A DNA stretch of 39,577 bases from an uncultured Chloroflexales bacterium. Its GTDB lineage: Bacteria > Chloroflexota > Chloroflexia > Chloroflexales > Chloroflexaceae. The position numbers and the translations under genes are program-made. Positions 14,463 to 23,404 of the stretch are shown here, piece after piece. The notes below the pieces were generated by a model. That model did no database searches. It saw only the letters and a program-made list of their open reading frames with translations, and was not told the DNA's origin. Each line of letters begins with the position of its first letter. Within the stretch, counting starts at the first letter, position 1. The stretch lies in the NCBI GenBank assembly GCA_937925925.1, contig CALANA010000118.1, positions 1-39,577 on the forward strand, written 5' to 3'.

Positions 14463-15097
14463 GAACCAGTCTCTATCACCGCCCGCAAGCCCGCTGCAAA
14501 CTGCCGTGCCCCACCCTGGGCCGGATGCCGCACTTTGTGATGCGCCACCCCCAACCGCGTTAGCGCCTGATCAGCGGTGTTGCCCATTGCCACGACCAGT
14601 ACCGCCGGAAAGAGCGTACAGACACGTGCCAGGAAGGGCAAGCCCAGCGCCAGCTCGGCAGCACGTGGGGTGCGGTTGCTCTGCGGGTTATCGCCGCGAT
14701 GTGGATGGAAGGGAAAGGCGTTCCAACCCACGGCCACAACGCCCAGGCAGGCGATCTCACGCCAGACAATCGTCGCCGTTTGCTCGGCGGAGATGCGCCC
14801 ATCGTCAGTAGCCAGCACAAACCCGCGTGCCGCACCAAACAACCCCGGTGGATCGATCCCACGTAACATAATCCGCTCGCTCGTAAACGGGATGCCCGTG
14901 CGCCGCGCCCCGAGATAGCCCGGTGCCTCGCCCACCAGCAGCAGTAGGGGTTGCCGCGCCTGCGCCTGCTCCAACGCCCGCCGCAGATTGGCACGGCGCA
15001 CAGCATTCCCGGCCACGCCATTGTCCGCATACTGGTTCGTCGCATCGGCGGCCACCGGTGCCTGTGCCAGATCGTTCAGGAGTTGATCAAATATCAT
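14447..15097 (-). CDS. uracil-DNA glycosylase family protein
   Basis: Seen: 216 residues with motif GEAPGYLGARRTGIPFTSE at about 56-74 (the active-site loop of the UDG superfamily) and a C-terminal VRHPAQGG at about 189-196 in place of the usual HPS motif. VGWNAFPFHPH in the middle also fits. Known: members remove uracil from DNA at the start of base-excision repair. The exact subfamily is not certain from sequence alone and it differs from family 1 Ung. The last codons (Ala-Pro-Gly-Gly-stop) are formed by the adjoining repeat array. The ATG at 15095-15097 is AT-rich upstream with no clear ribosome binding site. Confidence 0.85.
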   Translation of the reverse strand: MIFDQLLNDLAQAPVAADATNQYADNGVAGNAVRRANLRRALEQAQARQPLLLLVGEAPGYLGARRTGIPFTSERIMLRGIDPPGLFGAARGFVLATDDGRISAEQTATIVWREIACLGVVAVGWNAFPFHPHRGDNPQSNRTPRAAELALGLPFLARVCTLFPAVLVVAMGNTADQALTRLGVAHHKVRHPAQGGARQFAAGLRAVIETGSAPGG

Positions 15098-15394
15098 TAA
15101 TACATACTATACAAATTTAGGACGTACGCGCTCGTGTGAACACAACGTCTTTTGCGCCTACGGCAGCATTGTAAACCTGGAGTCCCGGCTCTAGCCAACA
15201 ACACCGGAGTCCCGGCTCTAGCCGACAACACCGGAGTCCCGGCTTGAGCCGGGCCGGAGCAGCCAACAACACCAGAGTCCCGACTGCAGCCGGGCTGGAG
15301 CAGCCGGGAGCAACGGAGTCCCGGCTTGAGCCGGGCCGACTCCAGCCGACAACACCGGAGTCTCGGCTTCAGATGTAGGATTGCCATACCATCA
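15098..15394. repeat. intergenic GAGTCCCGGCT..AGCC palindrome cluster
   Basis: A 297-base gap holding about seven copies of GGAGTCCCGGCTYKAGCC-type palindromes between about 15179 and 15372, linked by GACAACACC or GGAGCAGCC. This is the same family as at 11390-11521 and 29119-29190. No gene is supported. Confidence 0.75.
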
Positions 15395-17326
15395 TCAGCG
15401 GGCGCTGGCTGACCCTTTTGCACGACTGCGCTGACGCCAGCGCTCGCGCAGGTAGGTAATCCCGTTACGTTGATAGACCAGCCACTCCACCACCAGCACG
15501 AGCAACGCCAGTGCCGCCAGCCAGCGCCAGATCTCCTGCCGCCCCACGCGCTCGCGCATCGCCGCCGTCTGTAGCCCGCTGGTCTGCGTCACTGCCAGGC
15601 GCTCCTGCGGTTTGATCTGCGACTCGCCGGCAGTAAACAGGTTGACCGCATAGCGCTGACGTAATTCAAGCTGGTTATTGTGATAGACCTCAAGCGTATA
15701 CACCCCCAGTTCGCCGGTATCATCATACACCGCCTGGTTGCCCAGGATCTGGATCCGATCGCTGTTGCGCGAACTGACCTGCCGTCCATCGGGCCGGATC
15801 ACGCGCACCTCGCTAACAGCGTCATCAATCGGCACCACCAGCGGTTGCCCTGGCACGAGCTGTGCCGCCTGCGCCCCGGTGCCGGGCGAGAGATAGCTCA
15901 CGATATTTGAGAGCAGCAGCGGAAAGGCCACCTGGAGCGGCAGATCAGACTGATGCAGGTCAAACGCCAGCACCACGATGCGCCGCCCATCGCGCTCACC
16001 GGCCACCAGCAGCGGCGCTCCATCGCTATCGATCACTATCCGCGCCCAGTTCCCCGGCACAATCCGGGCTGCCTTGAGGACACTGACCTCGCTGACGCTG
16101 ACACTGCGTAACAGCGGTTCGTCGCCAAACACCGGGCGCATAGCCGGAAACTCCAGCGTACCCGTCACCGAGAAATACGCAGTACTCTGCGGGGGCGCAA
16201 TAAAGAACAGATTCCCTGGCGGCAGCGTCGTTGGGGTTACCCCATCAATAATTGTCAGCGGCACCTGCGCTGCCGTCTGGGTAAACGTCGCTGTCGTCGT
16301 AGGCACCAGCGTCATCTGCACCCCCGGCAACAGCGCCAGGCCGGTTTCGAGAAAGCGGTTGCCCGGCCCGATCACACGCACATTCGTCTGATCGCCGACC
16401 CGACTGACGGCCCAGGCACGATCATCGGTGGGCAAGGCATCACCTTCGTTCAAGCGCGCCTCAACCACCTGCACCTGGGGCGGTATGTCAACAATGATGC
16501 TCTGCTCACGACCGGGATCGAGGCTCAGGTTGTAGGCATTGAAGAGCGCCCCATCGAGGTAGATGTCCATCCGCCGCGTGACGCTCGCGCCACCATAATT
16601 TGTGGCCTGCGCGAACAATGTCTGCCCGGCGGCGGCAGGTTGCAACGCCAGCGCACTGATCGCCACATTGTTATCGCTGCGTCCGATCGGGAAATAGCGT
16701 ACGGTGGCGGGAACGGTCAAGTCTTCCGGCACCGTAACATTCCCGTCGGAGATAATCGCCACCTCGCTCTGCTCTTCACGTGCCGCCAGCGCCGCCGCCA
16801 GCGTCAGCGCCTGTGTCAGATCGCTGTCGCCACTGTTGCGCAGCGTAATGCCGTTAATCGCATTGCGCAGCTCGCGCTGATCGGTGGTGGAGGCTACCAG
16901 CACCTCCATCTGCCCACCCGTCGCAATGATCGTGGCCTGCCCGCCATCGGGCAGTTGTTCGATCAGCCGGAGTGCCTCGGCTCTGGCTGCCTCCAGCCGG
17001 TTGGGAGCCACATCAACCGCACCCATGCTGGCCGAGCGGTCGATAATCACAATCAGGTTGCGCCCGGCAATGCCCTGTGTCAGAAAAAAGGGCCGCGCCA
17101 GCGCCAGCACCAGCAGTATCAGCAACAACAACTGCAATAAGAGCAATATATTGCGCCGTAACTTCTGCCAGGGCGCGTTGGCCTCGACATCGCGTACCAT
17201 ACGCTGCCATAGGAAAGTGGACGAGACGGTACGCTCTTCGCGGCGCAACTTGAGCAGGTACATGGCAATAATGATTGGCCCGATGAGCGCGGCCCCGATC
17301 AAGGCCATGGGAGCCAGCAGAGACAT
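15395..17326 (-). CDS. BatA-like membrane protein with VWA domain
   Basis: Seen: two N-terminal helices (about 7-24 and 60-80) bracketing the BatA-type segment LLKLRREERTVSSTFLW. A von Willebrand A domain (about 90-260) follows with the MIDAS motif Asp96-x-Ser-x-Ser (DRSAS). A long extracytoplasmic region (about 260-600) and a final helix near 605-620 with a basic tail complete it. Known: such proteins are encoded with MoxR ATPases and DUF58 proteins; MoxR is thought to help VWA partners load or remodel targets. Here it is the last gene of that cluster. GAGGA before the ATG overlaps the end of the Uma2 gene, so the two are translated together. The role of the outer domain is unknown. Confidence 0.88.
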   Translation of the reverse strand: MSLLAPMALIGAALIGPIIIAMYLLKLRREERTVSSTFLWQRMVRDVEANAPWQKLRRNILLLLQLLLLILLVLALARPFFLTQGIAGRNLIVIIDRSASMGAVDVAPNRLEAARAEALRLIEQLPDGGQATIIATGGQMEVLVASTTDQRELRNAINGITLRNSGDSDLTQALTLAAALAAREEQSEVAIISDGNVTVPEDLTVPATVRYFPIGRSDNNVAISALALQPAAAGQTLFAQATNYGGASVTRRMDIYLDGALFNAYNLSLDPGREQSIIVDIPPQVQVVEARLNEGDALPTDDRAWAVSRVGDQTNVRVIGPGNRFLETGLALLPGVQMTLVPTTTATFTQTAAQVPLTIIDGVTPTTLPPGNLFFIAPPQSTAYFSVTGTLEFPAMRPVFGDEPLLRSVSVSEVSVLKAARIVPGNWARIVIDSDGAPLLVAGERDGRRIVVLAFDLHQSDLPLQVAFPLLLSNIVSYLSPGTGAQAAQLVPGQPLVVPIDDAVSEVRVIRPDGRQVSSRNSDRIQILGNQAVYDDTGELGVYTLEVYHNNQLELRQRYAVNLFTAGESQIKPQERLAVTQTSGLQTAAMRERVGRQEIWRWLAALALLVLVVEWLVYQRNGITYLRERWRQRSRAKGSASAR

Positions 17327-17329
17327 AGC

Positions 17330-18073
17330 TTATTCCTCTTCCATCTCAATGCCCATCGCCCGTAACCGGGCTGCAAGACGTTCAGCGCGGGCCAGTGCCG
17401 CTTCCTTTTCCTGGCGCTCCTGCTCAGCACGCTGCCGTTCCTGCTCGGCCTGTTGTTGGGCCAGGCGGTGCTGCGCTTCCAGGTCGAGATAACTCAGAAA
17501 CGGCTGCCCATCCGGGCGCAGGATGCACAACTCGTCCGGCTGTAGCTGGAAGGTGATGCCCAGCCGCGGACTGACCCAGCCATCCAGCGTCTCGATCACG
17601 CGCAGGCGACCGTTGGCCCGCCGCCAGCCACTCAACTCGTTTCGATCCGGGTCATACAGGTAATATTCCTCAACCCCATAATCGTCATAGAACTCCAGCT
17701 TCCTGAACATCTCCTGCCAGGTGTTGGTCGGCGACAGGATTTCAAAGACGACCTGGGGCGGAATATTGTCTTCTTCCCACTGCTTGTAGTTGCCGCGATC
17801 ACCTTTCGGGCGGCCAAAGACAACCATGGCATCGGGGGCACGGCAAATATCCGGTCGGCCCTGTACCGGGTACCACAATAAGTCTCCAGCCACAAACACA
17901 TTCGGTTCATGTCGCAAGAGCGCATCCAGCCCGCCCTGGATGGTGACAATCCAGCGGAATTGTTTCGTGTTATCGGCCATGGGTTGTCCATCGCTTTCTG
18001 GATACACGAGTGTCGCTGCGGTGTCAGTGGTCTCCGTTGTTGCTCGTATTTCGGGCAGCAGTTCAGCTACCAT
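17330..18073 (-). CDS. Uma2 family (DUF820) PD-(D/E)XK-fold protein
   Basis: Seen: 247 residues. The Uma2 core at about 35-205 carries PDAMVVFG, then VVFEILSPTNTWQEMFRKLEFYDDYGVEEYYLYDP, which holds the Asp, Glu and Lys of the PD-(D/E)XK nuclease pattern. A C-terminal Gln/Glu/Arg-rich coiled coil follows (about 206-245). Known: this is a large family in Chloroflexota and cyanobacteria, usually called putative endonuclease with no proven role. A strong AAGGAGGA lies before the ATG at 18071-18073. It is inserted between DUF402 and the BatA-like gene in the MoxR cluster; whether it belongs to that function is unclear, since Uma2 genes are scattered widely. Confidence 0.88.
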   Translation of the reverse strand: MVAELLPEIRATTETTDTAATLVYPESDGQPMADNTKQFRWIVTIQGGLDALLRHEPNVFVAGDLLWYPVQGRPDICRAPDAMVVFGRPKGDRGNYKQWEEDNIPPQVVFEILSPTNTWQEMFRKLEFYDDYGVEEYYLYDPDRNELSGWRRANGRLRVIETLDGWVSPRLGITFQLQPDELCILRPDGQPFLSYLDLEAQHRLAQQQAEQERQRAEQERQEKEAALARAERLAARLRAMGIEMEEE

Positions 18074-18142
18074 CGTTATCCTCCTTCTGAGTGGCGATGC
18101 CTGCGAATCATGCCTGACAAAGAGATAGAGATAGACAACACC

Positions 18143-18634
18143 TCACCCCCGATACCTTATTGCCCCGTCAGCAAACGGGCCAGCACCCTGGCATACCAGA
18201 TGCTGCAACTCTGCCAGTGCAGCCTGTACCGCCCGATGGAGCGCCGGGTCGTTGATCGCAAACGCACGGGCGGTATACTCGGCTTCGTCCAGCACAAGCA
18301 ACTGCTGACGATCCGGCGCGACGAACAGATCCAGGTCGAGATCTTCGGACTCAATCGTCTGGTCACCAAAGATCGCCGGACGAGTTATGTTGCAATACCA
18401 GCCCTTACGGATGCCCTCAGCCGTGCATAGCTCATACACGTTGTACCAGCGGTCGCTGTAGAAATGCTCGTAGAGGTGATCACCCGGCGCAAAAGCCACA
18501 CATCCCAGGTCAGTGAGCGGACGTTCCCAGCGGGCATGCAGCAGAATCGTGGTTGCCGTGCGATGCAACAGGCGGCCCTGGTAGGTGATCACCGTTCCTT
18601 TCGCTGGTTTGAGCAGACGTATGGTAAACATCAT
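18143..18634 (-). CDS. DUF402 domain-containing protein
   Basis: Seen: 163 residues with the DUF402 pattern WYCNITRPAIFGDQTIESEDLDLDLFVAPDRQQLLVLDEAEY, including the acidic run that binds metal in this fold. Known: characterised DUF402 relatives (FomD, Ntdp) hydrolyse nucleotide-type phosphoesters. Inferred: a small phosphohydrolase acting on nucleotides; the substrate is unknown. Two adjacent ATGs (18629-18631 and 18632-18634) are both possible starts. It lies 44 bases after the DUF58 gene and 69 bases before Uma2, on the same strand. Confidence 0.8.
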   Translation of the reverse strand: MMFTIRLLKPAKGTVITYQGRLLHRTATTILLHARWERPLTDLGCVAFAPGDHLYEHFYSDRWYNVYELCTAEGIRKGWYCNITRPAIFGDQTIESEDLDLDLFVAPDRQQLLVLDEAEYTARAFAINDPALHRAVQAALAELQHLVCQGAGPFADGAIRYRG

Positions 18635-18678
18635 CGGATGAGCGCGGTGGTCAAAAATCGCATTCCGGGCTGCGGTAG

Positions 18679-19557
18679 CTAACGCAACACACCCCGCTTG
18701 CGCATCTGCGACAACACAAAATCCTCAACCGGCACGCTGGTATCCGCAAAGAGATAGATAATCCCGCGCCCGCTGCAAAAGTTCTCGACCTCAGTCCGCC
18801 ATGCAGCCAGATGCTCGTGGTAGCGGCGCAGTGTATCCAGGTCAGCCGTAATCTCGACCGGTGCCCCGCCCTCACTGTCGATCAGTCGAAAATCGCCTTC
18901 TATCTGCGGATCGATTTCCTGGGGCGCAAGGATGTGCAGCAGCGTAATCTCAAATGAGCGTGATGAGAGGGTACGTAAAGCATCTTGCCAACCGGGATCG
19001 AGCAGATCCGAGCAAAGCAGCAGCGGCCCGGTGTTGCGTGCCGTCTGCATATAGCGGTGGCAAGCAGCGGCCAGATTGCCCTTGCCACCTGCCGTTGCCT
19101 TTTGTAAAAACAGAAAGAGTGGTATCGCCCCACGCTTGCCGCGCACTCCCGGCAACTGCTGCATGCTCCCCGTACTAAAGGCCGTCACGGTGACTCGATC
19201 GAGGCTACTCAACGAAATATAACTGAGCGCCCCGCCCAGCCGACGGGCATAATCAAACTTGTTAGGTACACCCCAGTCCATCGACGTGCTGCTGTCGAGC
19301 AAGAGATGGATCGTCAGTTCCTCTTCGGCCACAAACAGTTTGAGGAAAAAGCGATCCATGCGCGCATACAGATTCCAGTCGATCTGCCGAAAATCATCAC
19401 CCGTTGTATAGGGGCGAAAATCGGCAAACTCCACCGAGGAACCTCGACGCGGGCTACGCCGTTCGCCTTGCATGTCACCCGTCATCGCCCGCCGCGTCAG
19501 CAGCGATAGCTGATCTAATTTGCGCAGAAAGGCCGAGTCAAATAAAGGTTCGGTCAT
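18679..19557 (-). CDS. DUF58 domain-containing protein
   Basis: Seen: 292 residues with the DUF58 signature EFADFRPYTTGDDFRQIDWNLYARMDRFFLKLF at about 43-75. A VWA-like fold follows with a MIDAS-type Asp-Ser-Ser-Thr-Ser-Met at 88-93. There is no membrane helix, so it is probably cytoplasmic or peripheral. Known: DUF58 proteins are the usual partners of MoxR ATPases. It starts 18 bases after the MoxR stop without a clear ribosome binding site, which suggests translational coupling. Confidence 0.92.
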   Translation of the reverse strand: MTEPLFDSAFLRKLDQLSLLTRRAMTGDMQGERRSPRRGSSVEFADFRPYTTGDDFRQIDWNLYARMDRFFLKLFVAEEELTIHLLLDSSTSMDWGVPNKFDYARRLGGALSYISLSSLDRVTVTAFSTGSMQQLPGVRGKRGAIPLFLFLQKATAGGKGNLAAACHRYMQTARNTGPLLLCSDLLDPGWQDALRTLSSRSFEITLLHILAPQEIDPQIEGDFRLIDSEGGAPVEITADLDTLRRYHEHLAAWRTEVENFCSGRGIIYLFADTSVPVEDFVLSQMRKRGVLR

Positions 19558-19575
19558 TGATTTAAATTGACATAA

Positions 19576-20601
19576 TTACTCGGCCTTCACCGACTCGATG
19601 ATACCCTGGACGACTTCATCGGGGTTCATCCCCTCGGCCTGAGCCTCGAAGTTGAGGACGCAACGATGACGTAGCGCGGGCAAAGCCGCTGCTTTCAAGT
19701 CGGTGAACGCCACGTTATAGCGCCCGTCGAGCAGGGCCATAATTTTGCTCGCCAGGATCAGCGCCTGCATGCCACGCGGAGACGCGCCATACCGAATGTA
19801 TTGTTTGGTAATAGCGGGCGCTTCCTTGCTTTCTGGATGCGTGGCAGTGATCAACCGTGCTGCATATGCCAGAACATGGCTGGCAATCGGCACCGTGCGG
19901 GCCAGCGCCTGCATCTGGTTGATCATATCGCCATTAGCGACCTTGCGAATCTGGGGTGTGCGAGCGCCGGTGGTACGATTGGCAATCTCCACCAGTTCGG
20001 CCGTGGTCGGAAACGTGACGATAATTTTAAAGAAAAACCGATCCAGTTGCGCTTCGGGCAAGGGATAAGTACCCTCCATTTCGAGCGGGTTCTGGGTTGC
20101 CAGCACAAAGAAAGGTGCCCGCAGCCGATGCATGGTCTTGGAAACCGTCACCGTGTGTTCCTGCATCGCCTCCAGAAGCGCACTCTGCGTTTTGGGTGTG
20201 GCGCGGTTAATCTCGTCGGCCAGCAACAGATTGGTAAAGATCGGCCCTGGCTCAAACCGAAAGACTTTGCGCCCTTGCTCGTCCTCGCTAATCAGTGTGG
20301 TACCAATAATGTCCGCCGGCATCAGGTCGGGCGTAAACTGAATGCGGCTAAAGCTACAATCGATCACATCGGCCAGTGTGCGCACCAGCGTGGTTTTGGC
20401 TAATCCCGGCACACCTTCAAGTAAAGCATTCCCGCCCGCCAGCAGAGTGATTACCGTCTGGCGAATCAGGTCGCGCTGGCCCACAATAATCTGTCCAACC
20501 TCGGCCTCAATAATTTGCGCATACTGCCGAAACTCATCGGGATTCATGCGTGGTGTGGCCGGTGCCCGCTCTTGAGGCTCACGTTGGGGGGGTGTCGTCA
20601 T
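19576..20601 (-). CDS. MoxR-family AAA+ ATPase
   Basis: Seen: 341 residues with Walker A GVPGLAKT at 63-70, Walker B LLLADEI at 125-131 followed by NRATPKTQSALLEAMQE, sensor 1 in ATQNPLEMEGTYPLPEAQLDRF, and a C-terminal lid domain with YGASPRGMQALI. Known: MoxR ATPases act as chaperones for VWA-domain proteins and are encoded with DUF58 and BatA genes, as here. AAGGGAG lies 8 bases before the ATG at 20599-20601. Second gene of the cluster, 21 bases after the coiled-coil membrane protein. Confidence 0.95.
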   Translation of the reverse strand: MTTPPQREPQERAPATPRMNPDEFRQYAQIIEAEVGQIIVGQRDLIRQTVITLLAGGNALLEGVPGLAKTTLVRTLADVIDCSFSRIQFTPDLMPADIIGTTLISEDEQGRKVFRFEPGPIFTNLLLADEINRATPKTQSALLEAMQEHTVTVSKTMHRLRAPFFVLATQNPLEMEGTYPLPEAQLDRFFFKIIVTFPTTAELVEIANRTTGARTPQIRKVANGDMINQMQALARTVPIASHVLAYAARLITATHPESKEAPAITKQYIRYGASPRGMQALILASKIMALLDGRYNVAFTDLKAAALPALRHRCVLNFEAQAEGMNPDEVVQGIIESVKAE

Positions 20602-20622
20602 AGTGTTCTCCCTTATATCAAA

Positions 20623-22317
20623 CTATGGAGCGTTCCCTGGCTCCAGTTGTAAAAAGTAGTCACGGACATACTCTTTGAGATGCGGCGGAATATAGCCACG
20701 ATCAAGGGCTTCGCTGGCCGAACGGGAATATTCGGGGAAGACCTGCTCGTAGGGTACCAGCGATGGGTTGGTCGCACCCGGCAGTGCCTGTTCGCCTTCG
20801 CGCTGTTGGGTTTGCCCACCCTCGCCCTGCTGACCCTGGATAAAATCACGCTCCCCGGGTTGCCCAGATGGATTATAGGGCTGATAGACAAGATTGCTTC
20901 GTTCGTTGCCTGCTCCGCTCCCATTTCGACCGGGACGATTGGGATCGACCTGGCCGCTGGTACCACTCTGACCCTGTCCAAGATGATCCGCCTGGGAGCC
21001 GCCACTACCAGTCTGTCCCGATTGGCCGGATTGGCCGGATTGGCCAGATTGGCCAGATTGGCCAGATTGCCCGGACTGGCCCTGCTGGGCCGTCTGGCCG
21101 GATTGCCCGGATTGGCCGGACTGCCCCGATTGGCCGGACTGTCCCGATTGGCCGGACTGGCCCTGCTGGGCCGTCTGGCCGGATTGCCCGGACTGGGCCA
21201 CCTGCTGCCGACCCTCTTGAATCTGTGCCAGTGATTCCTGCACAGCCTGCTGATCAGCCATCTGGCTCTGGGCATCACGGACGTTCTGGGCCGCTTGCTG
21301 CAACTGCTCGGCGGCCTGCTGATTGTTGCCACTTTGCAATGATTGGGCAGCGTTGGACAGACTCTGTGCCGTTCGTGGGTCACTCGTTGCCAGTTGTCTG
21401 GCCTGCTGTGCCAGTTGTTCAGCCAGTGCCTCGCGTTCAGCCTCGCTCATTGATTCCAATTCTTGCGCCAGTTGTTCAAGCTGTTGCCGAGCCTGGTTCA
21501 GATCTGGGCGTACGGATGGCTGACGCCCCGACAGGCTTTCGAGATTCCGCGCCATTTGCTCCAGGGCCGCCTGCCGTGCATCGGTCTGCGGATCGAGTTG
21601 CTGTTGCAACCGTGCCTCGGTTGCCGAGAGATCGGCCAGCGCCTCCTCACGATTGCCCGTGTTTTGCCGCAGACGCTCCTGAAGTTCCGCCAGTTGCTGC
21701 TCAAGCAACGCCCGCTCCTCGGCAGTCAGTTCTTGATTCTGGGCAATTTGTTCCTCCAGTTGTGCTAGCTCATCTGCGACCCGAGCCAACGTCTGTTGCA
21801 CCTGCTGCTGCTCGGCCAGAATTGCGTTCTGCGGGTTCGGCAGCCATAGTAGCACCAGACCGAGTGCCAGTGGCAGCATACTCAGCCACAGACTCTGTCG
21901 ATCAATTGCAAGTGGTATCAGGCCTGGTTTCAGGCGTTGAGCAACGGTGGCAGCTTCTTCCTGCTGAAGTTGACTGAGCAGATGGTGATCGTGATCGCGC
22001 TGATCGTGCAACTCGATCGCCGTAGACAGGCGCTCACGCAGTTCCAACTGGCTGTCTACCCGACGTGCAACCTGTTGCAGCGGCAGTTGACGGACAAGCA
22101 AATAGCCGATCATGGCGAAGGCCCAGAGGATCAGCGGAATAACCGCCAGGAGCGACAGATTATGAAGCGGAATGAACCGGCCTGCTAATAACACCAGCGC
22201 AAAACCGATTGTCCCGATCCAGAGGGTACGGCTCGTGAGCCAGAGCGTATCCCGTAACCGGAGCCGCAATCCCAGTGGGTGCAACTGACGACGTAGCTGC
22301 TCATATGAGTTACCCAT
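20623..22317 (-). CDS. coiled-coil membrane protein with Gly-Gln-Ser repeats, head of MoxR cluster
   Basis: Seen: 564 residues. Three membrane helices lie at about 33-49, 55-75 and 143-160. A Gln/Glu/Ala-rich coiled-coil region runs from about 165 to 380. A tract of Gly-Gln-Ser(-Gly) repeats follows at about 380-440, then a disordered tail ending in RGYIPPHLKEYVRDYFLQLEP. The layout recalls DUF4175-type proteins of other MoxR clusters, where a similar last segment occurs; that match is tentative. Inferred: a membrane scaffold whose cytoplasmic or periplasmic stalk is handled by MoxR and VWA partners. AAGGA lies 8 bases before the ATG at 22315-22317. The repeats are exact enough in DNA to change length by slippage. 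Confidence 0.75.
   Translation of the reverse strand: MGNSYEQLRRQLHPLGLRLRLRDTLWLTSRTLWIGTIGFALVLLAGRFIPLHNLSLLAVIPLILWAFAMIGYLLVRQLPLQQVARRVDSQLELRERLSTAIELHDQRDHDHHLLSQLQQEEAATVAQRLKPGLIPLAIDRQSLWLSMLPLALGLVLLWLPNPQNAILAEQQQVQQTLARVADELAQLEEQIAQNQELTAEERALLEQQLAELQERLRQNTGNREEALADLSATEARLQQQLDPQTDARQAALEQMARNLESLSGRQPSVRPDLNQARQQLEQLAQELESMSEAEREALAEQLAQQARQLATSDPRTAQSLSNAAQSLQSGNNQQAAEQLQQAAQNVRDAQSQMADQQAVQESLAQIQEGRQQVAQSGQSGQTAQQGQSGQSGQSGQSGQSGQSGQSGQTAQQGQSGQSGQSGQSGQSGQSGQSGQTGSGGSQADHLGQGQSGTSGQVDPNRPGRNGSGAGNERSNLVYQPYNPSGQPGERDFIQGQQGEGGQTQQREGEQALPGATNPSLVPYEQVFPEYSRSASEALDRGYIPPHLKEYVRDYFLQLEPGNAP
21010..21195 (-). repeat. in-gene 9-base tandem repeats encoding Gly-Gln-Ser
   Basis: Nine-base units of the type TTGGCCGGA/TTGCCCGGA (plus strand) recur about 20 times, giving Ser-Gly-Gln on the coding strand, with CTGCTGGGCCGTC breaks that encode Thr-Ala-Gln-Gln. 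The frame is kept throughout. Long frames opening on the opposite strand here are artefacts. Confidence 0.85.
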
Positions 22318-22599
22318 ACAGATATTCCTTATGCTAAAAACCGAGAAAACAACCTGACCAGATAAACACTATCTCCTCTTTGACGATCAAGTGTTATGGA
22401 TGGTTCCCTGCTCTTGTCTGGTAGTACGTGTTCACGCTTTTCCTGGGAGCGAGGACAGCTTACTCCGCACATACACATGTCGGACGGGGGCCGGATGATA
22501 CGGCAAGTCGCCCAGGCTCCTGATGTGCGAGTAACCCCAGGAGTGAACGGTTCCATTATTTGGTACTGGGTAGCGCGTTGATTCTCGGTTTCCAGCCAG
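22318..22599. other. intergenic region before the MoxR cluster
   Basis: A 282-base gap between the zinc-ribbon gene and the coiled-coil protein gene, both on the minus strand. It has a TTTTCCTGGGAGCGAGGACA segment near 22438-22457, related to the hairpin repeats at 23211 and 28019 but without their second arm. A weak promoter candidate on the minus strand (TTGATC, 17 bases, GTTTAT near 22365-22390) may drive the MoxR cluster. No gene is convincing. Confidence 0.4.
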
Positions 22600-23040
22600 T
22601 TAGCCCCCCTCACGTCGCCAGATAGTGCGCTCAACAGTGTGGCGCATCAGCCCATCGCGATCCCAGATCTCAACCACACGCTGGCTCACAATGGTCACCA
22701 CATTGTTGACCGGATCGGGAGTCTGCTCAACTACCTCTGCTTGCGACCGGGGTACCAGTGCTGTCAGTTTGGAGAGGTTCGCAAGTGAGGGCAGGCTGAT
22801 ATGATCAACACGCCGGCGCAGCCAGGCAAAGCCAGCTTCGGCTGCCAGGGCTGCCAGACTCACCGCCATAGCCTGACCAACATGCTTCAGTTGGGCTGGG
22901 AGCACTGCCTTTGCCGGTACCAGGCCCGTTTCCGGGCGCGCAGCGAGGTCGTTCCGCTCCAGCGAGGCACCACACCGCCCACAAAAACGATTATCTAGCG
23001 GATTCCCGTGTTGACACTGTGGACAAATACGCTCGACCAT
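22600..23040 (-). CDS. zinc-ribbon domain protein
   Basis: Seen: 146 residues. The N-terminus has two CxxC pairs in ICPQCQHGNPLDNRFCGRCGASL (about 5-27), a zinc-ribbon of the type common in Chloroflexota and Actinobacteria regulators. The rest has one moderately hydrophobic helix (about 50-70) and a polar tail rich in Val and Arg. No catalytic domain is recognised. AAGGAG lies 8 bases before the ATG at 23038-23040. An extended -10 box (TGCTATACT) sits just upstream. It may precede the MoxR cluster as a separate transcript. Function unknown. Confidence 0.75.
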   Translation of the reverse strand: MVERICPQCQHGNPLDNRFCGRCGASLERNDLAARPETGLVPAKAVLPAQLKHVGQAMAVSLAALAAEAGFAWLRRRVDHISLPSLANLSKLTALVPRSQAEVVEQTPDPVNNVVTIVSQRVVEIWDRDGLMRHTVERTIWRREGG

Positions 23041-23092
23041 AGGTCTGCTCCTTATGCGTCCATTCTAGCTTTTACTTCACGTTTCTCTTTGC

Positions 23093-23098
23093 AGTATA
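23093..23098 (-). promoter_or_regulatory. extended -10 promoter of the zinc-ribbon gene
   Basis: On the minus strand TGCTATACT forms an extended -10 element with TATACT at 23093-23098. There is no good -35 box, as is usual for extended -10 promoters. The start would fall near 23086, giving a leader of about 45 bases with AAGGAG. Confidence 0.4.
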
Positions 23099-23210
23099 GC
23101 ACAAAAGATTTGTTACCGCATGGAATTGGAACGTTCCTACCATTGACGCGACGCTACGACATCCAGGCGTAGATAAACACTCTGTTATCTTCCATCTGGT
23201 CACCGCTTTG

Positions 23211-23282
23211 CGCCTGGGAGCGCGGGCGTCCCGCCTGCCAGCCCGCACGTGCGGGCACACTGCCCGTGCTCCCAGGTGGGCA
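23211..23282. repeat. CCTGGGAGCG hairpin repeat
   Basis: A segment starting GCCTGGGAGCGCGGGCGTCC, with GCCCGCACGTGCGGGC in the middle and closing with CCCAGG, can fold as a branched hairpin. A related unit with a perfect GCGAGGGCA/TGCCCTCGC stem lies at 28019-28080, and a half copy lies near 22440. These belong to one intergenic family. Confidence 0.6.
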
Positions 23283-23404
23283 TGTTCACTTGAGGATGAA
23301 CAGTTACTCACCACTCTGTTCTTGTCGAGGAATGGTATAATTTTATGGTAGACCCGTGTCTCGAACACATTGTGCTGTCTGTGGCACGGTTCTAATCCTG
23401 GAAC

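Noticed and set aside
20680-21977. Plus-strand proteins of up to 369 residues rich in Gly, Leu and Ile
   Set aside because: They are antisense frames of the Gly-Gln-Ser repeat and coiled-coil gene, with no domain features or ribosome binding sites.
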